Source: Blautia sp. (lineage in GTDB: Bacteria; Bacillota; Clostridia; Lachnospirales; Lachnospiraceae). From it: a stretch of DNA of 64,000 bases. Location of the stretch: the NCBI GenBank assembly GCA_021772055.1, contig JAETNR010000006.1, positions 1 through 64,000 of the forward strand, read 5' to 3'. This document shows, piece after piece, positions 52,396 through 60,945 of this stretch; position 1 is the first letter of the stretch; each line of letters begins with the position of its first letter. Made by a program: the position numbers and the translations under genes. Under the pieces are notes generated by a model. The model did no database searches and was not told the DNA's origin. It saw only the letters and a list, made by a program, of their open reading frames with translations.

Positions 52396-52590
52396 TTGGA
52401 GGTCAGTATTATTTTCAAAATAGCGGCAGTGGGAATCCTTGTTTCAATTCTTACCCAGATTCTAAAACACAGCGGAAGAGACGAACAGGCTTTTCTGGTA
52501 AGCCTCTCAGGCCTGCTGATCGTTTTATTCTGGGTTGTCCCGTATATTTATGACCTGTTTGAAAGTATTCAGAAAATGTTTATGTTATAG
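52396..52590 (+). CDS. spoIIIAC: Stage III sporulation protein AC
   Basis: Small 64-residue two-helix membrane protein of the SpoIIIA complex (IIFKIAAVGILVSILTQILK and FLVSLSGLLIVLFWVVPYI). It starts at TTG 52396; AAGGAGG lies 5 nt upstream and no ATG is available in frame. Typical length. Confidence 0.9.
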   Translation: MEVSIIFKIAAVGILVSILTQILKHSGRDEQAFLVSLSGLLIVLFWVVPYIYDLFESIQKMFML

Positions 52591-52653
52591 CGGAAATTCA
52601 TTTTGGAAGATTGGGATTCATGCCGGATCGTTTGCGGCAGAATGGAGATTTCA

Positions 52654-53040
52654 ATGGATATCGTCAGAATTTCACTTTTAGGCCTTGCAGGCGTGATGCT
52701 GGGTTTTATGTTAAAAGGCACCAGGCCGGAATACGCCGGGTTTATCACCATGGGTGTCGGGCTGCTGATCCTTGGCCTTGCAGTTGGAAAGGTTCAGTAT
52801 CTTTTTGAATCGCTGGGACGCTTAAAGGAGAGCCTGACCATGGAGGGCGACTATTTTACCACTCTTGTGAAAATGCTGGGAATTACTTATATCGGACAAT
52901 TTTCTGCAGGAATCTGCAGGGATGCGGGATATCAGGCAACAGGAGCACAGATTGAGCTGTTCTGCAAGCTGTCTATTATGGTATTGAGCATGCCGGTTTT
53001 GCTGGCTCTTTTGGATACCATAGGGGAGTTTTTGTCATGA
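52654..53040 (+). CDS. spoIIIAD: Stage III sporulation protein AD
   Basis: Membrane protein of 128 residues with about four helices, homologous to SpoIIIAC in part (MDIVRISLLGLAGVMLGFML). Start 52654 is chosen because GGAGA lies 5 nt upstream and the product then begins like other SpoIIIAD proteins; the frame extends to 52603. Stop overlaps spoIIIAE (ATGA). Confidence 0.9.
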   Translation: MDIVRISLLGLAGVMLGFMLKGTRPEYAGFITMGVGLLILGLAVGKVQYLFESLGRLKESLTMEGDYFTTLVKMLGITYIGQFSAGICRDAGYQATGAQIELFCKLSIMVLSMPVLLALLDTIGEFLS

Positions 53041-54170
53041 GAGGGCTGGCTGCGGCAGTGTTTGGAATGCTGTTGCTTTTTTTCTGCCCGGCAATCCGGG
53101 TATCTGCTTCAGAACTTCAGGAGGAACTGCTTACGGAAATGAATTTATCGGAAGTACAGAATATGATGGACGAAATGCTGGGGAACGGCAGCTTTTCTCT
53201 CACAGAGGCCGTAAAGGGGCTGCTGTCCGGGGAACAGGTCTTTTCAAAAGAGGCGGTGCAGGAATTTCTGCGCGGCCTTTTTCTTTCCCGTTTTCAGCAG
53301 GAAAAAGGAATGTTTGCAAGACTTCTGGTGCTGATCCTCCTTGCTGCTGTTTTTTCCAATTTTGCGGCAGTGTTTGAGAACGGGCAGATTGGAGAAATCA
53401 GTTTTTATGTGGTGTATCTTTTGCTTTTTATGCTTTTGATGGAATGTTTTTCCGGACTCAGTGTATCCTTAGGAGAAAGCATATCCTGGATGGGGGAATT
53501 TATGAAGGGACTTTCCCCCGCCTACTTCCTGGCTGTGGCTGCATCCTCCGGAGCTGCCACTGCGGCTGTGTTTTATGAGGGTGTGCTGCTTCTTGTGTGG
53601 CTTTTGCAGTGGATCCTGGGGGCAGTGTGCCTGCCCCTTGTGAATCTTTATATTTTGATCCGTATGGTGAATCATCTGTCCAGGGAGGAAATGCTGGGAA
53701 AGCTTTCGGAGCTTTTAAATACCATTATTCAATGGGCTCTTCGAAGCATTTTGGGCCTTGTGGCGGGGCTTCAGGTAGTGCGGGGGCTGATCGCACCTGT
53801 GATGGATACGCTGAAGCGCAGTGCCCTGGGAAAAACGGCAGGCGCACTTCCGGGTATCGGGAATGCGGTAAATACGGTTACAGAGCTTGTGGTAACAAGT
53901 GCGGTTCTGGTGAGAAACTGCCTGGGAGCGGCATTTCTCCTTGTTTTTCTCCTTGTGGGAGCAGGGCCTGTGATCCACTACGGATTACTGTCCCTTTCCT
54001 GCCGTTTTCTGGCTGCAGTTGCCCAGCCTGTATCGGACAAGCGGATGGTAGAGTGCTTAAGCACCATGGGAGAGGGCTGTTCTCTGCTTCTGCGGGTGCT
54101 TTTTACAGCAGAGGTGATGTGTATGCTGACCTTGATTATTTTAATGGCAAGCTTTGGAGGAGGGGCATGA
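53037..54170 (+). CDS. spoIIIAE: Stage III sporulation protein AE
   Basis: Polytopic membrane protein of 377 residues with a cleavable signal peptide (to about residue 23, ending VSASE) and about eight helices; a core channel-complex subunit. Key segments: LSPAYFLAVAASSGAATAAVFY, GKTAGALPGIGNAVNTVTELV. Coupled to spoIIIAD and spoIIIAF by ATGA overlaps. Confidence 0.94.
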   Translation: MRGLAAAVFGMLLLFFCPAIRVSASELQEELLTEMNLSEVQNMMDEMLGNGSFSLTEAVKGLLSGEQVFSKEAVQEFLRGLFLSRFQQEKGMFARLLVLILLAAVFSNFAAVFENGQIGEISFYVVYLLLFMLLMECFSGLSVSLGESISWMGEFMKGLSPAYFLAVAASSGAATAAVFYEGVLLLVWLLQWILGAVCLPLVNLYILIRMVNHLSREEMLGKLSELLNTIIQWALRSILGLVAGLQVVRGLIAPVMDTLKRSALGKTAGALPGIGNAVNTVTELVVTSAVLVRNCLGAAFLLVFLLVGAGPVIHYGLLSLSCRFLAAVAQPVSDKRMVECLSTMGEGCSLLLRVLFTAEVMCMLTLIILMASFGGGA

Positions 54171-54733
54171 AGGCGGAATTATATCAGTGGATGAAAAATC
54201 TGGCAGTGTTCTATATTTTTTTTACAGCGCTCCTTCACCTTGTGCCGGATAAGAAGTATGAAAAATATGTGCGGCTGTTTATGGGACTTCTGCTTATTTT
54301 TATGATGTGTACGCCTGTCTTTTCCCTTCTTGGAAAGGGGGAGGAACTGGCGAACAGTTTTCAGGTCCATTTTGAGGGAGAGGAGCAGCTTCTGGAGGAA
54401 AAGGAAGCGGAGGATCTTCAGATCCTTTATCTGAAAAAAGGGTATGAGCAGGAGCTTAAAGAAAAAATTGCGGCCGCTGCAGAAAATACAGGCATAAAGC
54501 TGATAGATACTGCCGTACATATAGAAGGAGAGCGTGTGTCTGCTGTGCTCTATGTACGGGAGGAGCCAAAGGCGGAACAGGAAAGGAGGATTTTAGATGA
54601 TCTTCGGGAAACCTGGGGAATCGGGGAAGGAGAGCTTGCTCTCCGTATTTCGCTCTATGGGGAAAACGCAGTGGATCGTGCTTCTGCTTCTGGGACTCCT
54701 TCTGGCAGTGGCGGCGATGCCGGTGTCTCATGA
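54167..54733 (+). CDS. spoIIIAF: Stage III sporulation protein AF
   Basis: Membrane-anchored protein of 188 residues: two N-terminal helices (LAVFYIFFTALLHLVP and VRLFMGLLLIFMMCTPVF), then a soluble ring-forming-type domain ending near RISLYGE. The last 28 residues (Ala/Ser/Gly-rich) lie wholly within the spoIIIAG overlap and are probably a by-product of that reading frame. GGAGGAGGGG precedes the ATG. Confidence 0.9.
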   Translation: MKAELYQWMKNLAVFYIFFTALLHLVPDKKYEKYVRLFMGLLLIFMMCTPVFSLLGKGEELANSFQVHFEGEEQLLEEKEAEDLQILYLKKGYEQELKEKIAAAAENTGIKLIDTAVHIEGERVSAVLYVREEPKAEQERRILDDLRETWGIGEGELALRISLYGENAVDRASASGTPSGSGGDAGVS

Positions 54734-55049
54734 AACAGAGAAAGAGACTCCGTCTATTCTTTCCGGGAGCAGCGAGAGTGAAGATACAGTCTTAAAAACA
54801 GAACTGGAGACAAAGCTGGAGTCCATTCTTTCCAAAACGGAAGGGGTGGGAGAGGTTCGTGTGATGCTGATGACAGGAAAAAAGAAAGATACACAGGGCT
54901 TTTCAGGTTCTGATGAAACAGAGGTGACAGGAGTCCTGATCACGGCACAGGGAGCGGAAAATCCTGTGACAGTACAAAATATTCAGCAGGCAGTCATGGC
55001 ATTATTTCAGATAGACGCCCATAAAATAAAAATAATGAAAATGAAATGA
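54597..55049 (+). CDS. spoIIIAG: Stage III sporulation protein AG
   Basis: Ring-forming channel subunit of 150 residues: a membrane helix (WIVLLLLGLLLAVAAM, about 26-41) followed by a periplasmic ring-building domain (LETKLESILSKTEGVGEVRVM). The start follows GGAGG with 7-nt spacing and lies 137 bp inside spoIIIAF, an unusually long overlap. Shorter N-termini are possible (ATG 54657) but have poorer ribosome binding sites. Stop overlaps the next frame. Confidence 0.9.
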   Translation: MIFGKPGESGKESLLSVFRSMGKTQWIVLLLLGLLLAVAAMPVSHETEKETPSILSGSSESEDTVLKTELETKLESILSKTEGVGEVRVMLMTGKKKDTQGFSGSDETEVTGVLITAQGAENPVTVQNIQQAVMALFQIDAHKIKIMKMK

Positions 55050-55060
55050 GGAGAGTAAAA

Positions 55061-55867
55061 GTGAAAAAAATCATGAAAAAGAATCAGGTGATCATCACCT
55101 CGCTGGCGATTCTCATTGCAGTAGCGGGATATTTGAATTTTGCAGATGTGGATCTGGGATTCAAGGATCAGGAAGCCAGCACAGAGAGCAGCAGTATTCT
55201 GGAGGATGTGGATTATGACCTGACCGATGAAACAGCCCTTCTGGATGAGAACGGGGCGAATGGCTTGGATTTGGAATCCGAGGATACCAGCACTCCCGGT
55301 GAAGCCGTACTTACAGGTTCGAAAGGTTTTGCAGCCCAGGCAAGATTAAGCCGTGAACAGATCCGTTCCCAGAATAAAGCGGACCTGCAGGAAATTATCA
55401 ACAACCAGGATATTGGCGATGAGCAGAAGCAGGAAGCCATCAGCACTATGGTAGGCATGACGGAGCTGACGGAAAAGGAGGCTGCGGCAGAGCTTCTTCT
55501 TGAGGCAAAGGGTTTTGAGAACGTTGTGGTGAATCTTACGGGAGAAACTGCGGATGTGGTAGTTCCGGATGTGTATCTGGAGGATGCCAAGAGGGCGCAG
55601 ATCGAAGATATTGTAAAGAGAAAAACAGGAATCGCACCGGAGAGCATTGTGATCACGCCTTTAAGCCAGAATGAAGAGCTTTCGGAAGATGCAGGCTCAG
55701 AGGAAACATCCTCCGAAGATATCGCCTCGGAGGAGACTTCGGCGGATACAGGCCAGCTTTACGAGGATACCGGTTCTTATGAAGATACCGGCTCCTACGA
55801 TGAGACGGAAACCTCTGCGGATATTTATGGCGGATATCCTGTGGACACAGAAGGAATTTATGACTGA
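55061..55867 (+). CDS. spoIIIAH: Stage III sporulation protein AH
   Basis: Mother-cell channel protein that docks with SpoIIQ across the intermembrane space. N-terminal anchor (VIITSLAILIAVAGYLNFAD), acidic linker, YscJ/FliF-like ring domain (about 95-205: LQEIINNQDIGDEQKQEAIS, GIAPESIVITPLSQ), then an acidic tail with repeated E-D-T-G-S-Y units. GTG 55061, 5 nt from AGGAGAG, is preferred; ATG 55046, which overlaps the spoIIIAG stop, is an alternative. Last gene of the operon. Confidence 0.92.
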   Translation: MKKIMKKNQVIITSLAILIAVAGYLNFADVDLGFKDQEASTESSSILEDVDYDLTDETALLDENGANGLDLESEDTSTPGEAVLTGSKGFAAQARLSREQIRSQNKADLQEIINNQDIGDEQKQEAISTMVGMTELTEKEAAAELLLEAKGFENVVVNLTGETADVVVPDVYLEDAKRAQIEDIVKRKTGIAPESIVITPLSQNEELSEDAGSEETSSEDIASEETSADTGQLYEDTGSYEDTGSYDETETSADIYGGYPVDTEGIYD

Positions 55868-55873
55868 AATTCC

Positions 55874-55903
55874 TTGACAGTCAAGCCATTCATATACTAA
55901 AAT
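55874..55903 (+). promoter_or_regulatory. Promoter of prfC
   Basis: TTGACA-N18-TAAAAT starting 7 nt after the spoIIIAH stop. Confidence 0.6.
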
Positions 55904-55921
55904 AAATAAGTTGTAGAATTG

Positions 55922-55954
55922 TCATAAAGTGGCATTGTTTCTATGACTTTATGA
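55922..55954 (+). promoter_or_regulatory. Leader hairpin of prfC
   Basis: Perfect 9-bp inverted repeat TCATAAAGT / ACTTTATGA with a 15-nt loop between promoter and ribosome binding site. No T-run, so a leader structure or operator rather than a terminator. Confidence 0.4.
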
Positions 55955-55985
55955 TTCAGGGAAAGAAATGTATAGGAGGCCAAAC

Positions 55986-57575
55986 GTGTCGAAGTATACG
56001 AAAGAAATAGAAAAAAGAAGAACTTTTGCCATCATATCCCACCCGGATGCAGGCAAAACTACTTTAACAGAAAAATTCCTGCTGTATGGCGGCGCTATCA
56101 ATCTTGCCGGAAGCGTCAAGGGCAAGGCTACGGCGCGCCATGCAGTGTCAGACTGGATGGAGATCGAAAAAGAGAGAGGTATTTCCGTTACCTCTTCTGT
56201 ACTGCAGTTCCATTATGACGGATACTGCATTAATATTCTGGATACCCCGGGCCATCAGGACTTCTCGGAGGACACTTACCGTACGCTGATGGCTGCGGAT
56301 TCTGCGGTCATGGTGATCGACGGTTCCAAGGGTGTGGAGGCACAGACCAGAAAGCTGTTTAAGGTCTGCGTTATGCGCCACATCCCCATTTTTACATTTA
56401 TCAATAAGCTGGATCGGGATGCAAATGATACCTTTGATCTTTTGGATGAAATCGAAAAAGAGCTGGGCATAGCCACCTGCCCTATTAACTGGCCCATCGG
56501 TTCCGGCAAAAAATTCCGTGGTGTCTATGACAGAAATACACGCAAGGTGCTGATCTTCTCCGATACCCAGAAGGGAACGAAGGAGGGAATCATTGAAGAA
56601 ATCGGGATTGACGACCCGAAGCTTGATGAGGTGGTGGATCCGGAGCAGAAGGAACAGCTTCTGGAGGAAATCGAGCTTCTGGATGGGGCGAGCGCAGATT
56701 TTGACCAGGAGCAGGTAAGCAAGGGAAATCTTACGCCTGTATTCTTTGGATCTGCTTTGACAAACTTTGGTGTGGAAACATTTCTGGAGCATTTTCTGAA
56801 AATGACCACCTCACCTCTTCCCAGAAATTCCGATGCAGGAGAAATTGACCCCATGTCAGAGGATTTCTCCGCTTTTGTATTTAAAATTCAGGCAAATATG
56901 AATAAGGCTCACAGAGACAGAATCGCATTCATGCGGATCTGCTCCGGCAAATTTGATGCATCCGAGGAAGTTTATCATGTGCAGGGCGAGAAAAAAATGC
57001 GCCTTCTCCAGCCTCAGCAGATGATGGCAGAATCCCGTCACGTGGTGGAGGAAGCTTATGCGGGAGACATTATCGGCGTTTTTGACCCCGGAATCTTTTC
57101 CATTGGAGATACCATCTGCGCACCCGGAAAGAAATTTGCGTTTGAAGGGATCCCGACCTTTGCACCTGAGCACTTTGCAAGGGTACGCCAGCTGGATACC
57201 ATGAAGCGGAAACAGTTTGTAAAGGGAATCAATCAGATTGCCCAGGAGGGTGCTATCCAGATCTTCCAGGAGTTTCATACAGGTATGGAAGAGATCATCG
57301 TGGGTGTTGTAGGCGTGCTGCAGTTCGATGTGCTGAAATACCGCCTGGAAAATGAATATAATGTGGAAATCCGTCTGGAAAACCTGCCTTACGAGCATAT
57401 CCGCTGGATCGCCAATAAGGATGAAGTGGATGTTGCAAAAATCTCCGGAACTTCGGATATGAAGAAAGTTACGGACCTTAAGGGAAATCCGCTGCTGTTG
57501 TTTGTGAATCCGTGGAGCGTGGGCATGACGGAGGACCGTAATCCGAATCTAATATTGACAGAATTCAGTAAATAA
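55986..57575 (+). CDS. prfC: Peptide chain release factor 3
   Basis: GTPase that removes RF1/RF2 from the ribosome after termination. The 529-residue protein has the G1 motif SHPDAGKTTLTEK, RGISVTSS switch, DTPGHQDF (G3) and NKLDRDANDTFDLLDEIE (G4), followed by EF-like domains II and III. GTG 55986 is chosen because AGGAGG lies 6 nt upstream; the ATG at 55968 precedes that Shine-Dalgarno. Monocistronic. Confidence 0.94.
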   Translation: MSKYTKEIEKRRTFAIISHPDAGKTTLTEKFLLYGGAINLAGSVKGKATARHAVSDWMEIEKERGISVTSSVLQFHYDGYCINILDTPGHQDFSEDTYRTLMAADSAVMVIDGSKGVEAQTRKLFKVCVMRHIPIFTFINKLDRDANDTFDLLDEIEKELGIATCPINWPIGSGKKFRGVYDRNTRKVLIFSDTQKGTKEGIIEEIGIDDPKLDEVVDPEQKEQLLEEIELLDGASADFDQEQVSKGNLTPVFFGSALTNFGVETFLEHFLKMTTSPLPRNSDAGEIDPMSEDFSAFVFKIQANMNKAHRDRIAFMRICSGKFDASEEVYHVQGEKKMRLLQPQQMMAESRHVVEEAYAGDIIGVFDPGIFSIGDTICAPGKKFAFEGIPTFAPEHFARVRQLDTMKRKQFVKGINQIAQEGAIQIFQEFHTGMEEIIVGVVGVLQFDVLKYRLENEYNVEIRLENLPYEHIRWIANKDEVDVAKISGTSDMKKVTDLKGNPLLLFVNPWSVGMTEDRNPNLILTEFSK

Positions 57576-57578
57576 CCC

Positions 57579-57607
57579 TTTTCATTTTTTTTCGGATTTG
57601 ATATAAT
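57579..57607 (+). promoter_or_regulatory. Promoter of the Asp23-family gene
   Basis: Extended -10 TGATATAAT (TATAAT 57602-57607) with a weak -35 TTTTCA at 17 nt. Confidence 0.65.
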
Positions 57608-57660
57608 ATGGGAAAAGCAACGAGAGAATTGGAATTGCAGAACCCGCAGGAGGAGTTAGC

Positions 57661-58047
57661 ATGGCTGAAAAAAGACAAACATATAAAATACAGGATGTAG
57701 GCGGAATCGGAGAAGTGCAGATCGCAGACGAAGTGGTAGCGATCATTGCTGCAATTGCTGCAACAGATGTGGACGGTGTTGCATCCATGGACGGCAATAT
57801 CACCAACGAACTGGTTGGCAAGCTTGGTATGAAAAATCTTTCCAAGGGTGTGAAGGTAACCGTACTGGAAGGTGTTGTCACTGTGGATTTGAAGCTGAAT
57901 ATTGAGTTTGGCAAGAATATTCTGGAGACCAGCAAAAAGGTTCAGGAAAAAGTGAAGACTTCGATCGAGAATATGACAGGGCTTGAGGTGGCTGATGTCA
58001 ATATTCACATTGCCAGCGTAGATATGGAGAACGAAAAAGGAAAGTAA
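57661..58047 (+). CDS. Asp23/Gls24 family envelope stress protein
   Basis: A 128-residue alkaline-shock-type protein (Asp23/DUF322). Typical features are GEVQIADEVVAIIAAIAATDVDGVASM and VTVDLKLNIEFGKNI. Family members sit at the membrane and respond to cell-wall stress; the copy upstream of nusB is conserved across Firmicutes. AGGAGGAG precedes the ATG. It ends in its own terminator, separating it from nusB. Confidence 0.93.
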   Translation: MAEKRQTYKIQDVGGIGEVQIADEVVAIIAAIAATDVDGVASMDGNITNELVGKLGMKNLSKGVKVTVLEGVVTVDLKLNIEFGKNILETSKKVQEKVKTSIENMTGLEVADVNIHIASVDMENEKGK

Positions 58048-58061
58048 CCCTTTCCTTTTTT
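58034..58061 (+). terminator. Terminator overlapping the Asp23-family stop codon
   Basis: Eleven-bp perfect stem AAAAAGGAAAG / CTTTCCTTTTT with a TAACC loop containing the stop codon; the right arm supplies the T-run. Confidence 0.7.
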
Positions 58062-58122
58062 CTATATTTACCACAGAATATGGAAGTACTGCAAAGGCAG
58101 CTTCTATGACTTAGGAGGAACT

Positions 58123-58623
58123 ATGAAAAGACGGGAACAGAGAGAGCATGTTTTTAAGCTGCTGTTTATGACACAGTTTAATTCTGAGGAAGAGATGGCA
58201 GAGCAGGTGACTCTTTATTTTGAAGGTCTTGAGGTACCGGATGAGGGTAGCAGGGAGAGTATCAGGGAACGCTATAAAAACGTCCTTGCTCATCTGGAAG
58301 AGATTGACGGAATTTTAAATGAATATAGCCGCGGCTGGAAGACAGAACGTATGAGCAGGGTGGATTTAAGCGCCCTTCGCCTGGCTGTTTACGAAATGAA
58401 ATATGAAGAGGATGTACCGGTAGGCGTTGCCATCAATGAGGCAGTGGAGATCGCCAAATGCTTTGGAGGAGAGACTTCCGGTTCCTTTGTAAACGGTGTC
58501 CTTGGAAAGATCGCCAGCGGCCGCAAGGAGGATGGCGAAATCCATAAAACACCTGCAAGGCAGGAACACAGAGCAAAGATCATTCTTCGTTCCAAAGCAG
58601 ATAAAGAGAAAAAAGCAGAATGA
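58123..58623 (+). CDS. nusB: Transcription antitermination factor NusB
   Basis: RNA-binding all-helical factor that joins NusE at boxA of rRNA operons. The 166-residue product starts MKRREQREHVFKLLFMTQF and has the conserved DLSALRLAVYEMKYEEDVPVGVAINEAVEIAK and GSFVNGVLGKI segments; the last 25 residues are a basic tail. AGGAGG lies upstream. Overlaps xseA by ATGA, first gene of a tightly packed operon. Confidence 0.96.
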   Translation: MKRREQREHVFKLLFMTQFNSEEEMAEQVTLYFEGLEVPDEGSRESIRERYKNVLAHLEEIDGILNEYSRGWKTERMSRVDLSALRLAVYEMKYEEDVPVGVAINEAVEIAKCFGGETSGSFVNGVLGKIASGRKEDGEIHKTPARQEHRAKIILRSKADKEKKAE

Positions 58624-59831
58624 AAAATGTTTATTCAGTCGGACAAGTCAACCGATATGTAAAAAATATGTTTGTGCAGGATTTTTTTCTGCAGAAGATC
58701 TATGTAAAAGGAGAAGTGTCCAATTGCAAATACCATACAAGCGGACATGTCTATTTTTCCCTGAAAGATGAGACCGGCGTGCTTGGCTGTGTCATGTTTG
58801 CAGGGCACAGGAGAGGGCTTTCTTTCCGGATGAAGGACGGCGACAGGATCGTTGTGGGGGGCACGGTGGATGTCTACGAAAGGGACGGACGCTATCAGCT
58901 CTATGCAAAGGAAATCACCCTGGAGGGAGCCGGGGCACTTTATGAGCGTTTTCTTCAGCTGAAGCAGGAACTGGAGGAAATGGGGATGTTTGCAAAGGAA
59001 TACAAACAGCCCATTCCCAGATTCATCAAGCGTCTTGGAGTGGTAACGGCGCCCACGGGAGCTGCAGTCCAGGATATCCGGAATATTTCCCTTCGCAGAA
59101 ATCCCTATCTTCAGATCATTCTTTATCCTGCCCTGGTGCAGGGAGAAGGGGCGGCGGCTTCTGTGGCAAAGGGAATCCGGATGTTGGATAACCTTGGCGT
59201 GGATGTGATCATTGCAGGAAGAGGCGGCGGCTCCATCGAAGACTTATGGGCATTTAATGAGGAAGAGGTGGCCAGGGCAATCTTTGAATGCAGAACCCCT
59301 GTAATCTCGGCAGTAGGGCATGAGACGGACTTTACCATCGCAGATTTTGTGGCGGATCTTCGGGCTCCCACGCCGTCCGCTGCTGCGGAGCTGGCTGTGG
59401 ATGATTACCGGAGTGTTGTGGAGACGGCAACTGCTTTTGAAGAGCGTTTCCGCCGCGCGATGGAGGGAAAGACGGATCTGATGCGCAGCCGCCTGGAACA
59501 GTATCAGATGAAGCTTAAGTATTTAAGCCCTGAGAGCAGGCTTCGTGATAACCGGCAGAGACTATCGGATCTGGAGGACCGGATCCGGGGCGGGATGGAG
59601 GAGCAGATGCAGAGCTTACGGCACAGTCTCTCTCTTTACCTGGAGCGGTTTTACGGCTTATCGCCCCTTCGGAAGCTGAATCAGGGATATTCTTATGTGG
59701 CTGATGATAAGGGCAGGACTGTGATAAGCGTCTGCCAGGTAAAGCAGGGCGACAGGCTGACCATTTCTGTAACAGACGGAAGCCTGGAGGCTGTTGTTGC
59801 GGACGTGAGAAAGGAAGAACGAGGACAATGA
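58620..59831 (+). CDS. xseA: Exodeoxyribonuclease VII large subunit
   Basis: Catalytic subunit of the single-strand-specific exonuclease VII. The 403-residue protein has the N-terminal OB-fold (YSVGQVNRYVKNMFVQDFFL, VKGEVSNCKYHTSGHVYFSLKD) and the catalytic core with GVVTAPTGAAVQDI, IAGRGGGSIEDLWAFNEE and PVISAVGHETDFTIADFVAD. Overlaps nusB and xseB by 4 bp each. Confidence 0.97.
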   Translation: MKNVYSVGQVNRYVKNMFVQDFFLQKIYVKGEVSNCKYHTSGHVYFSLKDETGVLGCVMFAGHRRGLSFRMKDGDRIVVGGTVDVYERDGRYQLYAKEITLEGAGALYERFLQLKQELEEMGMFAKEYKQPIPRFIKRLGVVTAPTGAAVQDIRNISLRRNPYLQIILYPALVQGEGAAASVAKGIRMLDNLGVDVIIAGRGGGSIEDLWAFNEEEVARAIFECRTPVISAVGHETDFTIADFVADLRAPTPSAAAELAVDDYRSVVETATAFEERFRRAMEGKTDLMRSRLEQYQMKLKYLSPESRLRDNRQRLSDLEDRIRGGMEEQMQSLRHSLSLYLERFYGLSPLRKLNQGYSYVADDKGRTVISVCQVKQGDRLTISVTDGSLEAVVADVRKEERGQ

Positions 59832-60061
59832 CAGAAACACAAGAAACGAAAACAGAAGAGAAGACCCTGGAAGAGGCTTTTGGAAGGCTGGATGAACTGG
59901 CCGGGAAGCTGGAGGACAGAGAAACATCCCTGGAGGAGTCTTTTCGTTTTTATAAAGAAGGAATGGAACTTTTAAAGTACTGCAGTGCTAAGCTTGATAC
60001 AGTAGAAAAGAAGATGCTGCAAATGGATGAGGATGGGACTTTACGTGAATTTTCAAGATGA
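59828..60061 (+). CDS. xseB: Exodeoxyribonuclease VII small subunit
   Basis: Small helical partner of XseA, 77 residues, with the family core LEEAFGRLDELAGKLEDRE and FRFYKEGMELLKYCSAKLDTVEKK. Start overlaps the xseA stop (ATGA); its end overlaps the polyprenyl synthase start by 17 bp. Confidence 0.95.
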   Translation: MTETQETKTEEKTLEEAFGRLDELAGKLEDRETSLEESFRFYKEGMELLKYCSAKLDTVEKKMLQMDEDGTLREFSR

Positions 60062-60932
60062 ACTGAAACAAAAAACAGAGCTAATAGAGAAGGTAATCCG
60101 CAAATATCTTCCAAAGGAAGAGGGATTTGCGAAAACCATGGCAGAGGCCATGAATTACAGTATGTGCAGCGGGGGGAAGCGTCTTCGCCCCCTTCTTTTG
60201 ATGGAAACCTGCCGGATGTTCGGCGGGGATCAGGCTTTGGCAGAACCGTTTATGGCTGCGATAGAAATGATCCACACGCATTCACTGATTCATGATGACC
60301 TGCCATCCATCGATAATGACGATTACCGCAGAGGCCGTCTGACTACCCATAAGGTGTATGGGGAAGCCATGGGCGTCTTAAGCGGAGTTGCCCTGCTCAA
60401 TTATGCTTATGAAACCATGATCAGTGCTTTTGATACTGCGAAAGAGCCTCTTCGCATAAGAAAAGCCCTTGGGATCATGGCAAAGAAAACCGGGCTTTAC
60501 GGAATGCTTGGAGGCCAGAGCGTGGACGTAGAAAACGACGGCAAATCCATGGACAAAGAAATGCTGGATTATATTTACCGCCATAAGACCTCCGCTTTGA
60601 TCGAAGCGCCTATGATGGCAGGGGCTGTTCTGGCAGGGGCAGACGAAGCCCAGACCGCGATCGTGGAAAAGGCAGCCGAGAACATCGGCCTGGCGTTCCA
60701 GATTGAGGATGATATTCTGGATGTCACGAGCACCAGCGAGGAACTGGGCAAACCTGTCCACAGTGACGAGAAGAATCATAAGGTTACGTATGTGACGCTT
60801 TTCGGAATTGAGGAAGCCAAAGCACAGGCAGCGGGCCTTTCTAAGGAGGCAGTATGTCTTCTGGAAAGCCTGAATCAAAAAAATGAATTTCTGATGGAAC
60901 TGATTCGCTTCCTGGTCAGCCGGAGGAATTGA
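60045..60932 (+). CDS. ispA: Polyprenyl (farnesyl) diphosphate synthase
   Basis: Joins isopentenyl and dimethylallyl diphosphates into farnesyl (or geranylgeranyl) diphosphate. The 295-residue protein has the first Asp-rich motif LIHDDLPSIDNDD, the substrate-binding GGKRLRPLL, and the second Asp-rich motif FQIEDDILD. GTG 60045 is chosen because the product then starts MNFQDELKQKTELIE like close relatives; ATG 60027 and 60033 are alternatives. Stands just upstream of dxs, which supplies its precursors. Confidence 0.95.
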   Translation: MNFQDELKQKTELIEKVIRKYLPKEEGFAKTMAEAMNYSMCSGGKRLRPLLLMETCRMFGGDQALAEPFMAAIEMIHTHSLIHDDLPSIDNDDYRRGRLTTHKVYGEAMGVLSGVALLNYAYETMISAFDTAKEPLRIRKALGIMAKKTGLYGMLGGQSVDVENDGKSMDKEMLDYIYRHKTSALIEAPMMAGAVLAGADEAQTAIVEKAAENIGLAFQIEDDILDVTSTSEELGKPVHSDEKNHKVTYVTLFGIEEAKAQAAGLSKEAVCLLESLNQKNEFLMELIRFLVSRRN

Positions 60933-60945
60933 AAGAGGGGTACAA

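Noticed and set aside
53597-54166. Long open frame inside spoIIIAE leading into spoIIIAF
   Set aside because: Its translation is Gly/Cys/Ser-rich without family similarity, and spoIIIAE in the other frame is fully conserved; spoIIIAF starts at 54167 with its own ribosome binding site.
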